DNA of 64,000 bases. It comes from Lewinellaceae bacterium (lineage in GTDB: Bacteria; Bacteroidota; Bacteroidia; Chitinophagales; Saprospiraceae). Every line of letters begins with the position of its first letter. Within the stretch, counting starts at the first letter, position 1. This document shows, piece by piece, positions 7,270-17,301 of this stretch. Both the position numbers and the translations under genes were made by a program. The DNA lies in contig JACJYI010000005.1 in the NCBI GenBank assembly GCA_020636225.1, positions 1-64,000 on the forward strand, read 5' to 3'. The notes beneath the pieces are model-generated. The model saw nothing but the letters and a program-made list of their open reading frames with translations, searched no databases and had not been told where the DNA came from.

Positions 7270-8730
7270 TCAGAACTCGATCCGCACGATCTTCAGCTTG
7301 TTGCTGCGCTCACTGGGCACCATCAGTTCGTAGACACCGGTCTGGACCGCTTCCCGGAAAATGATCTTCAGTTTCTGGTAGTCTGTACTGAGAATGCTGT
7401 TGCGTACGACCTCCCCCTTCCAGTCGATCTGGTAGGCACTGACCGTGTTCTCGTATGCGATCTCGTCATTGTAGATCAGCCGCACCTGGTCGGGGGCGGT
7501 CATGGTGAAGAAGGAGGAGAACAGGCCGTCATCATCCTGGCTGTATTGTTTTTTGGGCAACACGGCATGCCAGTCCAGGGAGGCATCTTCGCCCATGGAG
7601 ACCACATAGATATCTTCGAAGTAATAGTCGACAATGAACCGGCCTCCACCGGGGCCGAACTGGAAGTTCTGCCCGGCGGTGTTGCGTTCGTACTTCCGCA
7701 GTTCCTCCATGAACAACACCACCCCGCCATCCTGGCGCAGGAGGACCTTGCGGATCTCCATGTCCTCCAGGCTCTTTTCCTCGACCGCTGTGGCATCTCC
7801 GATCCGGCGGAGGACCTCCTCCGGAAAGGACTGGCGGATCAGCTTGAAGGAATCAAGGGCGTCATCCGAGATGTAGAAATAGAAGTAACCACGGGCCCTG
7901 GTCTTGTCCCGTTCCGCTTCCAGTCCGGCGCCGGTCAGGCGCTGATGCACGTTGTCGAAGGTGAAGGTGATCTGGCGGGACAGCAGGTCGCTCAGGCTGA
8001 CCCGCCGGGTCAGCGGACTGACCATTTGCGGGCCGTATTCGATCAGTTCCAGACTGTGTTCATCCAGCTTGGATCGCCGGTTGTCCAACTCCAGGACCAG
8101 GTGCATCTTCCCGGTATTGTCCACGATCAGGGTGCGGAATTCCCGGAAGAACGAAAAGGCATCGATGGAGATGCGGGCGGTCCACAGTTGCTTGAGGGCA
8201 TTCAGGTCGATGCACTGCACTTCCATCCAGGCCTGTTTTTCGATCTGATAGACCAGGGCCTTGGTCTTGTCTTCCGACACCTCCATCCGACTGTCGGGGG
8301 TGTAGAAGGATTCTGTGTAGGTACTCAGGGTAATACTGTCCAGCAAGATGCCATTCGGATCATAGCGGTGGGCCTTGAGGTAGAATTCACCCTTGCGATG
8401 ATACTGATAGAGCACCACGATGGCATCGGGTTGGGGGACGATACCGATGACCTGTGACCGGCGCTTGTCCAGTTCCAGTGGCTTGGTCCAGACAATGCGC
8501 ATCTTCTCATCCATGGAGGTGAGCTCGAGGCTGTATTGATTGTCGGTACTGACCAGGTAGCGGTTGTCATACTTGCCCAGGATCTGGTAGTAATCGTCCT
8601 TGCGCAGGGTGATGCCCTCCGACACGGTGACTCGTTGGGCCATGCCCGGCAGGCCCAGGACCAGGACGCCCAGCAAGACCAGAAGTGTTCTCCAGATGTG
8701 ATTTCTACCCGGGTCAGACAGATTCCTCAT
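7270..8730 (-). CDS. Exported protein, possibly propeller-like, unknown function
   Basis: Read from the ATG at 8728-8730 (486 residues); the open frame runs 15 codons further up but would then overlap the region serving divergent bshA. An N-terminal hydrophobic segment (TLLVLLGVLVLGLPGMAQ) is a signal peptide. The rest shows repeated strand pairs such as YLVSTDNQYSLELTSMD, IVVLYQYHRKGEFYLKAHRYD and KMHLVLELDNR, which could form a beta-propeller. A glycine-rich FGPGGGRF loop sits near residue 365. I recognise no family. It is divergent from bshA with 64 bases between the start codons, so the promoters share that space. Confidence 0.6.
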   Translation of the reverse strand: MRNLSDPGRNHIWRTLLVLLGVLVLGLPGMAQRVTVSEGITLRKDDYYQILGKYDNRYLVSTDNQYSLELTSMDEKMRIVWTKPLELDKRRSQVIGIVPQPDAIVVLYQYHRKGEFYLKAHRYDPNGILLDSITLSTYTESFYTPDSRMEVSEDKTKALVYQIEKQAWMEVQCIDLNALKQLWTARISIDAFSFFREFRTLIVDNTGKMHLVLELDNRRSKLDEHSLELIEYGPQMVSPLTRRVSLSDLLSRQITFTFDNVHQRLTGAGLEAERDKTRARGYFYFYISDDALDSFKLIRQSFPEEVLRRIGDATAVEEKSLEDMEIRKVLLRQDGGVVLFMEELRKYERNTAGQNFQFGPGGGRFIVDYYFEDIYVVSMGEDASLDWHAVLPKKQYSQDDDGLFSSFFTMTAPDQVRLIYNDEIAYENTVSAYQIDWKGEVVRNSILSTDYQKLKIIFREAVQTGVYELMVPSERSNKLKIVRIEF

Positions 8731-8794
8731 ACCGATATACAACTGTTTATCCCCGAAATGGTTATTCTTGGGCAAGGTAAATCCTTTCAGGCGT

Positions 8795-9937
8795 ATGAAA
8801 ATAGGTATCGTTTGTTATCCCACCTTTGGCGGAAGTGGTGTTCTGGCCACCGAACTGGGCCGTGGACTGGCCACACGGGGGCATCAGGTGCATTTCATCA
8901 CCTACCGACAACCGGTCCGCCTGCTCAATTTTACCGAGAACGTCTACTACCATGAGGTGCCCACGGCAGATTACCCCCTCTTTGAATATGCGCCCTACGA
9001 TACGGCCATGGCCAGTACCCTGGTCGATGTGGCATCCTCTGCCCGGCTGGACCTCCTGCACGTACACTACGCCATCCCCCATGCGGCCATTGCCTACATG
9101 GCCAGGGAGATTCTCCGGTCGCAGGGTATCTACATCCCTGTAGTGACCACCCTGCACGGTACCGACATCACCCTGGTGGGAAAGAACCGGAGTTTTGCCC
9201 CGGTCGTGCAATTTTCCATCAACCAGTCGGACGGGGTGACCGCCGTTTCCAACAGTCTGAAACAGGATACCCTGGATACCTTCCAGATCGATCAGGAGAT
9301 CGAGGTGATCTACAATTTTGTGGACTTCTCCCGGTTCACCAAGACCGACAAGGACCATTTCCGTCGGGCCATTGCCCCTGATGGTGAAAAGATCCTGGTC
9401 CATACTTCCAATTTTCGTCCGGTCAAGCATGTGGATGATGTCATCCGCATCTTCCAACGAATAAACGACCGGATCCCCTCCAAATTGCTGTTGATCGGCG
9501 ACGGGCCGGAACGCCAGAACATGGAGTTGCTTTGCCGCGAGCTCGGCCTGTGTGACGATATCCGCTTCCTGGGCAAGCTGGAAGCGGTGGAAGAGGTCCT
9601 GGCCATTGCCGACCTGTTCATCCTGCCCTCCGGCCACGAGAGCTTTGGCCTGGCCGCCCTGGAGGCCATGGCCTGTGAAGTGCCGGTGATCTCCTCCAAT
9701 GCCGGAGGGTTGCCCGAGGTGAATCTCCAGGGGGTGACTGGCTACCTGGAGGACCCCGGGGCAGTCGAGCAGATGGCCGAAGATGCCATGAGCATCCTCA
9801 GTGATCCGGAGAAGCACAAGGTCTTTCGGGCCAATGCATATCGCCAGGCCCAGCGATTCAGCCTGGAGAATATCCTGCCGGAGTATGAAGCCTATTACCA
9901 GAAAGTGCTGGATCGGGCCTCTGCCCTTATTGGATGA
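8795..9937 (+). CDS. bshA: N-acetyl-alpha-D-glucosaminyl L-malate synthase
   Basis: A 380-residue GT4 glycosyltransferase from the ATG at 8795. It joins UDP-GlcNAc to L-malate, the first step of bacillithiol synthesis. Diagnostic marks: the N-terminal MKIGIVCYPTFGGSGVLATELG (the GGSG donor/acceptor loop), HVHYAIPHAA, VTTLHGTDITLVG, an SNFRPVKHVDDVI segment and the GT4 motif ESFGLAALEAMACEVPVI with the EX7E pair. Length matches the family (about 375-385). It overlaps the tail of porZ by 11 bases, end to end. BshB and BshC are not in the window. Bacillithiol is the low-molecular-weight thiol of many Bacteroidota. Confidence 0.95.
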   Translation: MKIGIVCYPTFGGSGVLATELGRGLATRGHQVHFITYRQPVRLLNFTENVYYHEVPTADYPLFEYAPYDTAMASTLVDVASSARLDLLHVHYAIPHAAIAYMAREILRSQGIYIPVVTTLHGTDITLVGKNRSFAPVVQFSINQSDGVTAVSNSLKQDTLDTFQIDQEIEVIYNFVDFSRFTKTDKDHFRRAIAPDGEKILVHTSNFRPVKHVDDVIRIFQRINDRIPSKLLLIGDGPERQNMELLCRELGLCDDIRFLGKLEAVEEVLAIADLFILPSGHESFGLAALEAMACEVPVISSNAGGLPEVNLQGVTGYLEDPGAVEQMAEDAMSILSDPEKHKVFRANAYRQAQRFSLENILPEYEAYYQKVLDRASALIG

Positions 9938-12227
9938 ACACGATCCGGGATACTTCGGTATCCGGCGACCCGAACGGATTGTCGGACGAGGTGAAGACGA
10001 GATAGACACCGCTGGCCGCTCTTCGCCCGGTGTAATCCTCACCATACCAGACGGCCTGTCCCCCCAACGACGTGGTCTCATAGACCAGTCGACCGCGGAT
10101 GTCCGTGATCTTCACGTTGGCATCCCGGGGCAACCCCTTGATGGCAATGGGCCCGCGATAATCCGGCCGGACCGGATTGGGATAGACCTCCACGGTGGAG
10201 GCATGGACATCCCCACCGGCAGTGGTTTCTGTCTGATAGGTCAGTAGTCCGGCTTCGGTGCCGATCCACATTTCTCCCGTTTTGCCATTGAAGGCCAGTG
10301 CATTGATCTGATTGGAAAAGAGCGGACTGTTCGACTCGGTGAATTGACGGATCTCGGTGAGCCCGTCGGGCGACTGAACGAATAGCCCCGATCGGGTGCC
10401 CAGCCATTTCCGGTTGGCACCGTCCACGGCAATGGCTCGAACCTCCTCGTCATTCAGCAGGGCCTCGGTGATCCCTTCCTGGGTGACCACAATGCGGGAG
10501 GCTTTGCAGACCGGGTCAAAGACATCCCCGCAACGGATCACCCCGACACCGTCATCTGTGCCTATCCAGACCTCCCCGTCCAGGTCAAGGCCAACGCTGA
10601 CCACCTTGTTGGACGGCAGGTTGCCACTGCCCGCATCGATGATCCGTACGCGATCGTCACTGGCCGATAGCAGGTCGTTCCCTTCGTTATACACCAGGAT
10701 GCCTCCCGACCCGAGCACAAACCACTTGTTGTTCTGGTTGTCGACAATGCCCTTGAAGAGCTGGGTATTGCCCGTGGGTCGAAAGCTCTTCCACTCCTTG
10801 TTGGCCGAATACAGGACCAACGGATTGGGAGCCAGGGTGTTCGCGATCCAGAGATTGCCCTTCCGGTCCAGGACCAGGCCACCGACCCGTTCACGCTGTT
10901 CGTCGCCTACGGCACCTTGGAGGGCCGAATTCTCCTTCTGATGAAAGGTGATCTGGTCGCCCTCGATCTCCATCAGGCCACCGTAGTAGGATCCGGCAAA
11001 GATGGTTCCGGTCTGTGGATCCACCTCCACGGTATGGATATCGATCTGGGCCTCCTTGGTGGCCATTTCGGGGTAGGCAAAGAAATTGTAGTTCTTCCAG
11101 GTACCACCCTGGTTGACGTAGACGCCCGAGCCGTTCGAGCCCCCGGAAAAGTTGGACAGGATCGTCCCCGAAGCGACATAGACCGAATCGTCCACGATCC
11201 GGATCTCGGAGGTGGAAAAATCGAAGGGAGCATTGTATTGAAACTGTTCACAGGTGCCGGCCGGGAGCTGAGCCACCCGGAAGTTGAGCCACTCGTCCGC
11301 CATCCACAGCCGTTCCTGTTCATCGATCAGTCCACCCAGGGGTCGGCCTACGCAACCTCCTTGCAGGACCTGTTCGTTACCCTGCCGGTCGCGGATGTAG
11401 ACCCGTCCGGCATCGAAGCCCGAGGGTGCATATCCAGCGAGGATGCGATCGCCGGAGGTGGTCAGGTACCTCAGCGCAAATCCTGGAAACTCGTAGACGG
11501 TCTCCGCCTGGTTGTCCGACCAGCGGACCAGGACATCATCGACGACCACGAACAGGTCGTCATCCAGGGCGGTCACTCCACCTGCGTAAAAGGTGTTGGG
11601 CAGCCCTTCGGCGGGTCCGAGCTTTTGCCAGGTCGAGAAGTTGGGGAAAAAGCCGGTGAGGGGCAGCCGGTACAGGCCTTCCTCCGTTGCGGCATAATAC
11701 GCGTCCTGGTAGATGGTGGTCTGGAAAACACGCAGGCCTGTGAATGCCGTCTGTTCGAAGAGGCGGGTCTTCAGGTTGAACTGGACCACGCCAAAACCGC
11801 AGCTGAGGATGGCCAGGCTATCGTCCTGCAGGAAGATGTCGTAGATCTCCTTTTCCCCAGTCAGGTTGGTATTGGCCGCGATGTCGTTGATGTTGGTGAC
11901 GCCCGTACCATCAAGCAGGTCGATGTTGCCGCTCCCATAGCCGATCATCAGGGTACCGAATCGCTGGCTGTAGACCATCCGGCTGATCCCGTTCTCGCTG
12001 AGATTCTCGACCCGACTGTAAAAGCGGGGAGAGAGGTCCGTTTTATCGATCTGCAGGAGGGATTGACTGGTGCCGTAATAGACATGGGACGGGGACTGGG
12101 CCACCACCAGGCCGGTATTGTACGGCAGGGCAGCTCGCCAGCTGTCAATGGCCAGGCCAGAAGATGCCTGACCGGCTACCAGGCCGGGCAGAAGGATGGT
12201 CAGCAGGAGAAGGGAAAACAGGCGCAT
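9927..12227 (-). CDS. porZ: PorZ-type T9SS surface protein (two propellers plus type A tail)
   Basis: A 766-residue exported protein. The signal peptide is MRLFSLLLLTILLPGLVAG; the mature protein opens with SWRAALPYNTGLVVAQSP, as in PorZ. Repeated two-component-propeller blades follow (for example RKGNLWIANTLAPNPLVLY, GEVWIGTDDGVGVIR, GEMWIGTEAGLLTY). The last 85 residues are a type A sorting tail starting VEVYPNPVRPDYRG. PorZ is part of the attachment complex with PorU, PorV and PorQ and delivers anionic lipopolysaccharide to the sortase. Length agrees with the known 770-780. Linkage with recO on the flank (here about 1.5 kb away) is seen in other Bacteroidota, as I recall. The call rests on architecture and the N-terminus. 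Confidence 0.85.
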   Translation of the reverse strand: MRLFSLLLLTILLPGLVAGQASSGLAIDSWRAALPYNTGLVVAQSPSHVYYGTSQSLLQIDKTDLSPRFYSRVENLSENGISRMVYSQRFGTLMIGYGSGNIDLLDGTGVTNINDIAANTNLTGEKEIYDIFLQDDSLAILSCGFGVVQFNLKTRLFEQTAFTGLRVFQTTIYQDAYYAATEEGLYRLPLTGFFPNFSTWQKLGPAEGLPNTFYAGGVTALDDDLFVVVDDVLVRWSDNQAETVYEFPGFALRYLTTSGDRILAGYAPSGFDAGRVYIRDRQGNEQVLQGGCVGRPLGGLIDEQERLWMADEWLNFRVAQLPAGTCEQFQYNAPFDFSTSEIRIVDDSVYVASGTILSNFSGGSNGSGVYVNQGGTWKNYNFFAYPEMATKEAQIDIHTVEVDPQTGTIFAGSYYGGLMEIEGDQITFHQKENSALQGAVGDEQRERVGGLVLDRKGNLWIANTLAPNPLVLYSANKEWKSFRPTGNTQLFKGIVDNQNNKWFVLGSGGILVYNEGNDLLSASDDRVRIIDAGSGNLPSNKVVSVGLDLDGEVWIGTDDGVGVIRCGDVFDPVCKASRIVVTQEGITEALLNDEEVRAIAVDGANRKWLGTRSGLFVQSPDGLTEIRQFTESNSPLFSNQINALAFNGKTGEMWIGTEAGLLTYQTETTAGGDVHASTVEVYPNPVRPDYRGPIAIKGLPRDANVKITDIRGRLVYETTSLGGQAVWYGEDYTGRRAASGVYLVFTSSDNPFGSPDTEVSRIVFIQ

Positions 12228-12393
12228 AGATTCGATTCAGGTACCAATGGATGTAACCGATGGAAGGGTAAAAATATTGCAACAACCCGATCTCCTGGCA
12301 CAATCCGCAAAGAAGGGGCCGGGGAAGCTTCCCGATATCCATAATTTGCGTTTTCTTTGCAGGGCAATTACTAGCGAATAAAAGGACCTACCA

Positions 12394-12516
12394 ATGGGGA
12401 ATCAAGTTGATTATGGCTGGAAGGGAGGATGCGTTGTACGGGGTATCATCTACGTACTGCTGTTTGTCATCCTGCTGATCTGGATCTACTACAAGAATTT
12501 CCAACTGACCTTCTAG
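12394..12516 (+). CDS. 40-residue single-pass membrane microprotein
   Basis: An open frame from ATG at 12394 to TAG at 12514-12516, too short for most gene callers. It encodes a charged, glycine-rich head (MGNQVDYGWKGGCVVRG), one strong transmembrane helix (IIYVLLFVILLIWIYY) and a short tail KNFQLTF. A purine-rich AAAAGGA lies seven bases before the ATG. The stop is followed at once by a hairpin that can end the converging gene. The clean topology and the upstream purine tract argue for a real gene; no family was recognised. It lies between porZ (divergent) and the gene at 12595-13434. Confidence 0.55.
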   Translation: MGNQVDYGWKGGCVVRGIIYVLLFVILLIWIYYKNFQLTF

Positions 12517-12534
12517 GTCAGGTCACCCATGAAA

Positions 12535-12568
12535 AGAGGGTGATACCGCTTTCGCCGTACCACCCTCT
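12535..12568 (-). terminator. Terminator hairpin of the gene at 12595-13434
   Basis: AGAGGGTG (12535-12542) pairs with CACCCTCT (12561-12568), with a three-base inner extension (TAC/GTA) after one mismatch. On the minus strand the stem is followed by a run of T, fitting an intrinsic terminator 27 bases after that gene's stop. Confidence 0.7.
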
Positions 12569-12594
12569 CCGGATGAAGGTCTACGCTCTATGTC

Positions 12595-13434
12595 CTAGGG
12601 GTTCCAACGCTGGTACCCGGTTTCCTTTACTTTGGTGCAGAACAGATCATCGCCCTGGGCATTCTTCAGGGCCTGTCGGAGGTGGAAGGATCCATCACCG
12701 GCTTGGGTGATCTCTGCCACGTCCGTCCGGACGATCCCGGTTCCTTGCGGATTCTGCACATGCATCAGCAGGTAGCGGCCATCGTCGGTGATATCCCAGA
12801 ATCCCGTTTCTCTCAGTGTATATCCACGGTTGCCGATGGAGCGGGCATAGGTGCCATCCATGCGGAAGGACATCTGCAGAAAGGCATCGTCCATGGGCTT
12901 GAAGGTTCCGCAATCATTGACCGAGTTGGTCAGGTCAAAGGGATAGGCATCCGTGATCCATTCCCCGGTCAGGTATTGGCTCAGGTTCTTGACGGATGCC
13001 AGTTTCTTGCCTTCATATCGCAACTGCAGGCGGCGCAGGGAACCGACATCGGTCAGGTCCATACCTTCGCAGGTCTGGGACAGGCGGTACAGATTGGTTT
13101 GATGGGCATCACCCCGATGGGAGATCACCAGGAAGATGGCATTGTTGTACTCCTCCAGGGTCCACTGAACCTGCTTGATGGTTTTACCGCCCTCCTCATC
13201 GGGCAGGATCTCATCGGCGACACCGAATTCATGGAAGATGATCTCACCGATGGTTCCTTCGGCCGTGGACTCGATCTGCCAGATCCCTCCGATCAGATCG
13301 GCGGAAATACGTGCCTTCTGGGAGATATCGGTGTTCTGGACAAAGGCATCCCGGCAATTGAGTTCGGGGTTGCCGGCAAAAGCGGTCCAAGTCATCACCA
13401 TCATCATCAAGGTGGTCAGCATCATCTGTTTCAT
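12595..13434 (-). CDS. Exported protein with two lipocalin-like modules, unknown function
   Basis: A 279-residue protein with a methionine-rich signal peptide (MKQMMLTTLMMMVMTWTAFAG). The mature protein seems to hold two related modules: one beginning IGGIWQIESTAEG, the other LTGEWITDAYPFD, each followed by FRMDGTY or HEFG-type strands and a GFWDITDDGRYLLMH segment. GxW openings like these are common in lipocalin-like folds, but the family assignment is a guess. Three cysteines in the mature part (residues 27, 123 and 179) and one near the end suggest disulfides. It has its own candidate -7 element upstream (13463-13470) and a terminator. Confidence 0.6.
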   Translation of the reverse strand: MKQMMLTTLMMMVMTWTAFAGNPELNCRDAFVQNTDISQKARISADLIGGIWQIESTAEGTIGEIIFHEFGVADEILPDEEGGKTIKQVQWTLEEYNNAIFLVISHRGDAHQTNLYRLSQTCEGMDLTDVGSLRRLQLRYEGKKLASVKNLSQYLTGEWITDAYPFDLTNSVNDCGTFKPMDDAFLQMSFRMDGTYARSIGNRGYTLRETGFWDITDDGRYLLMHVQNPQGTGIVRTDVAEITQAGDGSFHLRQALKNAQGDDLFCTKVKETGYQRWNP

Positions 13435-13758
13435 AGCAAACTGTTTTTTTCGATTACAATGTCAAAATTAGGGGCATAGGTTATGGTCTATCGGCTCAAC
13501 TGGACGAATGACGAGGAATAGTCGACGAAAGTTGCCTTGCCGATCATTATTCTGTTGGATAGGCGACATTTTAACAATTTGACAACAAAATTCTGTTTTT
13601 TCGAGGATGGCAGAATCATGCTCCGATGATAGGGAGATGGGTGTAGGCGGACAAGGCCGTATCCGGTCAGGATGTAGGGAGAAATCGGCTGGATGCTATG
13701 GTCGGAAGACCTGTGGGGGATGCCATGGATCGAAACGAACCGGCGTATCTTTCCACCC
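13435..13758. other. Divergent intergenic region upstream of recO
   Basis: About 320 bases between the start of the 12595-13434 gene and recO. It holds a candidate -7 element for the leftward gene (13463-13470) and an A/T-rich tract at 13565-13600. Open frames that cross it are antisense or upstream extensions of recO without support. No RNA gene was recognised. Confidence 0.5.
13463..13470 (-). promoter_or_regulatory. Candidate -7 promoter element
   Basis: Minus-strand TAATTTTG matches TAnnTTTG, 29 bases ahead of the start codon of the gene at 12595-13434. No convincing -33 TTTG was found at the normal spacing. Confidence 0.4.
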
Positions 13759-14487
13759 ATGTTGGTCAAGACTTCCGGGATCGTTCTGCGCAACCTGAAA
13801 TACGGCGAATCCAGCCTGATCGTGGATATCTTCAGTCGGGATCTGGGACTCCAGTCGTATCTGGTCAACGGGGCCAGAAAGCCCCGGGCGTCCATGGCTG
13901 CCAGCCTGTTCCAGGTGATGAACCAGTTGGACCTGGTGGTATACCACCACGACAAGAGCTCCCTGAAACGGGTCAAGGAGGTCACTCCGATCAAGGTCTA
14001 CCAGCGCATTCCGGTGGATATCCGCCGGTCGTCCATCGGTGTCTTCCTGGTGGAGGTCATCCGCAACAGCCTCCCCCATACCGAGGCCAACGAGGAGTTG
14101 TATGACTACCTGTCGGAGATGTTCACCATGCTGGATGAGTCGAGGCGCGACCTCCCCGTCTTTGCCTTGCGGGTGATGCTGGACCTGACCCGTTACCTCG
14201 GATTCCAACCCGGCGAGCAGCACGATCCTGCCGAGGTGTACTTCGACCTTCAGGAGGGGACCTATATCCCGCGCATCCCCGATCATGCCTATTTCCTCAG
14301 CCCCGAAGCAACCCGGGCATTGGCGCCCTTGCGGGAACCCCTCGGATTTGACGACATGCCCCCTGGGATGACCAGTGGGTTGCGGCAGACCCTGATGGAT
14401 GGGCTCCTCCTGTATTACCAACTGCACCTCGACCAGTTTCGCGAGCCGCGGTCACGGGCTATCCTGCACCAGGTGCTGTCTTCCTGA
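13759..14487 (+). CDS. recO: DNA repair protein RecO
   Basis: A 242-residue RecO from the ATG at 13759, which gives the standard MLVKTSGIVLRNLKYGESSLIV start; the frame is open 22 codons further upstream but that part is unlike RecO. The N-terminal OB fold (residues 1-80: GIVL, KYGESSLIVDIFS, GARKPRA) is followed by the helical C-terminal domain (LPVFALRVMLDLTRYLGFQP). RecO anneals strands coated by single-stranded DNA-binding protein and, with RecR, loads RecA in gap repair. The zinc-binding cysteines found in some RecO proteins are absent, as is common in Bacteroidota. It is followed by repeat-rich non-coding DNA. Confidence 0.95.
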   Translation: MLVKTSGIVLRNLKYGESSLIVDIFSRDLGLQSYLVNGARKPRASMAASLFQVMNQLDLVVYHHDKSSLKRVKEVTPIKVYQRIPVDIRRSSIGVFLVEVIRNSLPHTEANEELYDYLSEMFTMLDESRRDLPVFALRVMLDLTRYLGFQPGEQHDPAEVYFDLQEGTYIPRIPDHAYFLSPEATRALAPLREPLGFDDMPPGMTSGLRQTLMDGLLLYYQLHLDQFREPRSRAILHQVLSS

Positions 14488-14507
14488 GGGGAGGAGTCAA
14501 GGAGAAA

Positions 14508-14723
14508 CGCAAAGACGCGAAGGGGTTTATTCGTTGAGGGGTGTCATTGCCACAAAGACACCAAGGCACGAAAGTTCACAAAAGGGAAGGGAAACACGAA
14601 GGCGCAAAGACGTGAAGGGGTTTATTCGTTGAGGGGTGTCATTGCCACAAAGATACCAAGGCACGAAGGTTCACAAAAGGGAAGGGAAACGCGAAGACGC
14701 AAAGGCGCTAAAGGGTTTATTCG
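14508..14723. repeat. 95-bp tandem repeat, two full copies and a partial third
   Basis: Units start at 14508, 14603 and 14698, each with the words CGCAAAGACG or CGCAAAGGCG, GGGTTTATTCG, then (units 1 and 2) GTCATTGCCACAAAGA, CCAAGGCACGAA and TTCACAAAAGGGAAGGGAAAC. Units 1 and 2 differ at about five of 95 positions; unit 3 stops after some 26 bases. A single diverged fragment of the same type is at 5741-5775. Confidence 0.85.
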
Positions 14724-14834
14724 TTTATTCGGTTATTGGTTAAGGGGTAAAGCGAGATTCAGATAGTATTCCAGTGCACTTTCAGTTTGGGCATTCATCA
14801 TGTGGGTAAGCCTTGTATCGTGAAAACGCTGTAG

Positions 14835-14854
14835 CCCAGGGTTTCAACCCTGGG
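14835..14854. repeat. Perfect palindrome, CCCAGGGTT stem
   Basis: CCCAGGGTT and AACCCTGGG form a 9-bp stem around TC. It shares layout with the palindrome at 5921-5940 and is a candidate REP-like dispersed element. Confidence 0.65.
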
Positions 14855-14876
14855 TAATCGATATCCAAACAAGCAG

Positions 14877-14896
14877 GAAACCATTTCAATGGTTTC
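14877..14896. repeat. Perfect palindrome, GAAACCATT stem
   Basis: GAAACCATT and AATGGTTTC form a 9-bp stem around TC, the same stem length and loop as the element 22 bases upstream, so the two may act as one compound structure. Confidence 0.6.
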
Positions 14897-14934
14897 ATCC
14901 CATGAGGCGTCAGTATGGCTTGGCATGATCACAA

Positions 14935-14948
14935 GCGGCTTTAGCCGC
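14935..14948. repeat. Short palindrome GCGGCT-TT-AGCCGC
   Basis: A 6-bp GC-rich stem with a two-base loop, third in the series of two-base-loop palindromes in this island. Confidence 0.5.
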
Positions 14949-14960
14949 CACCGCAAGTTG

Positions 14961-14984
14961 CGAACACCGAACACCGAACACCGA
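14961..14984. repeat. 7-bp tandem repeat CGAACAC
   Basis: Three full copies and a partial fourth of CGAACAC. The same word recurs, imperfectly, at 15535-15567 at the other end of the island. Confidence 0.7.
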
Positions 14985-15167
14985 TCCCACTTCGCGTTTC
15001 CTCCTGTCAATTCTTTCGAAATACCTTAATACCTCAATACATACCTGTCCAAAATTAACATCAGAAGGTTGCCTTTGACAGGTTGCAGTATTCCACTCGT
15101 AGCTTCATTCGGAAAATTTAATTGTCTGATTTTGCCCCTGGCCCCGCCTCATCGCCGGCGGAGGCTA

Positions 15168-15193
15168 GGCACTTTTGGCGCCCCAAAAGTGCC
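15168..15193. repeat. Inverted repeat GGCACTTTTGG
   Basis: GGCACTTTTGG and CCAAAAGTGCC form a perfect 11-bp stem around CGCC. It has no T run on either side, so it is not a typical terminator, and no gene ends nearby. Confidence 0.6.
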
Positions 15194-15490
15194 CAAAAAC
15201 GCTCGTCGCCAAAATGGGCCTTGTCATTCTGCTTTAGGATTCCCTTAACTCGTCCTGCGAATGGTAGTCGATTACATCATGACCCGGCCGCTCGTATTTT
15301 ATCGGTGGTTCGTTCCGTGCTTTGCATTCGTTCATTCCGTTATTGGATAGCGTTCGAATCCAAGTGTCCGACCAAATAATGCGGCTGTTTTCACTTCAAT
15401 GTTCATCAATATGTTCAAAAGTTTCTTTCTTGCTTACCATACGGGTCCTGATGTATCCGGGAGCCCCTCTGTTGGCGACGTATTCTTCGA

Positions 15491-15522
15491 AATAACCCAA
15501 TAACTCAATAACTCAATAACTC
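15491..15522. repeat. 8-bp tandem repeat AATAACTC
   Basis: Four head-to-tail copies of AATAACTC (the first reads AATAACCC). Confidence 0.7.
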
Positions 15523-15534
15523 CTTCGCGTTTTA

Positions 15535-15567
15535 CCGAACACCGAACGGCGAACACCGAACACCGAA
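15535..15567. repeat. Imperfect CGAACAC tandem tract
   Basis: Four to five copies of CCGAACA with one diverged copy (CGGCGAACA), the same word as at 14961-14984. Confidence 0.6.
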
Positions 15568-15599
15568 TGCCTGCCCGCCGTGGCGGGGCGAACGCCGTC

Positions 15600-17273
<1,674 letters not shown>

Positions 17274-17293
17274 ATTGTCTTGTTTTGCGGGTG

Positions 17294-17301
17294 CAAAGGT
17301 A
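17294..17301 (-). promoter_or_regulatory. Candidate -7 promoter element for ettA
   Basis: Minus-strand TACCTTTG, the same word as in front of trxA, 21 bases before the ettA start. The expected -33 TTTG is not evident. Confidence 0.45.

Larger units (their letters stand above)
14488..15599. other. Repeat-rich non-coding island between recO and ettA
   Basis: About 1.1 kb without a credible gene. It is a mosaic of small repeats: a 95-bp tandem repeat, several perfect palindromes with two- to four-base loops, and 7-bp and 8-bp tandem tracts, each listed separately. Short open frames here (for example 14798-15010 on the minus strand) translate the repeats themselves and are not called. Fragments of the same repeat families recur at 5.7-5.95 kb. 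Confidence 0.7.

Noticed and set aside
8762..10081. Long minus-strand frame antisense to bshA (439 codons)
   Set aside because: It is the mirror of bshA, a strongly recognised gene, and has no signal, motif or sensible start; GC-rich codons produce such open antisense frames.
10917..12344. Long plus-strand frame antisense to porZ (475 codons)
   Set aside because: Shadow of porZ; no recognisable motif or hydrophobic pattern.
14508..14723. Possible CRISPR array
   Set aside because: Head-to-tail 95-bp units without spacers, and no cas genes in the window.
14798..15010. Minus-strand 70-codon frame in the recO-ettA island
   Set aside because: Runs through palindromes and CGAACAC repeats; no protein-like pattern.
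15573..15590. Terminator after ettA (CCCGCC/GGCGGG hairpin)
   Set aside because: The stem is short and no T run follows on the minus strand, so it is not convincing as an intrinsic terminator.
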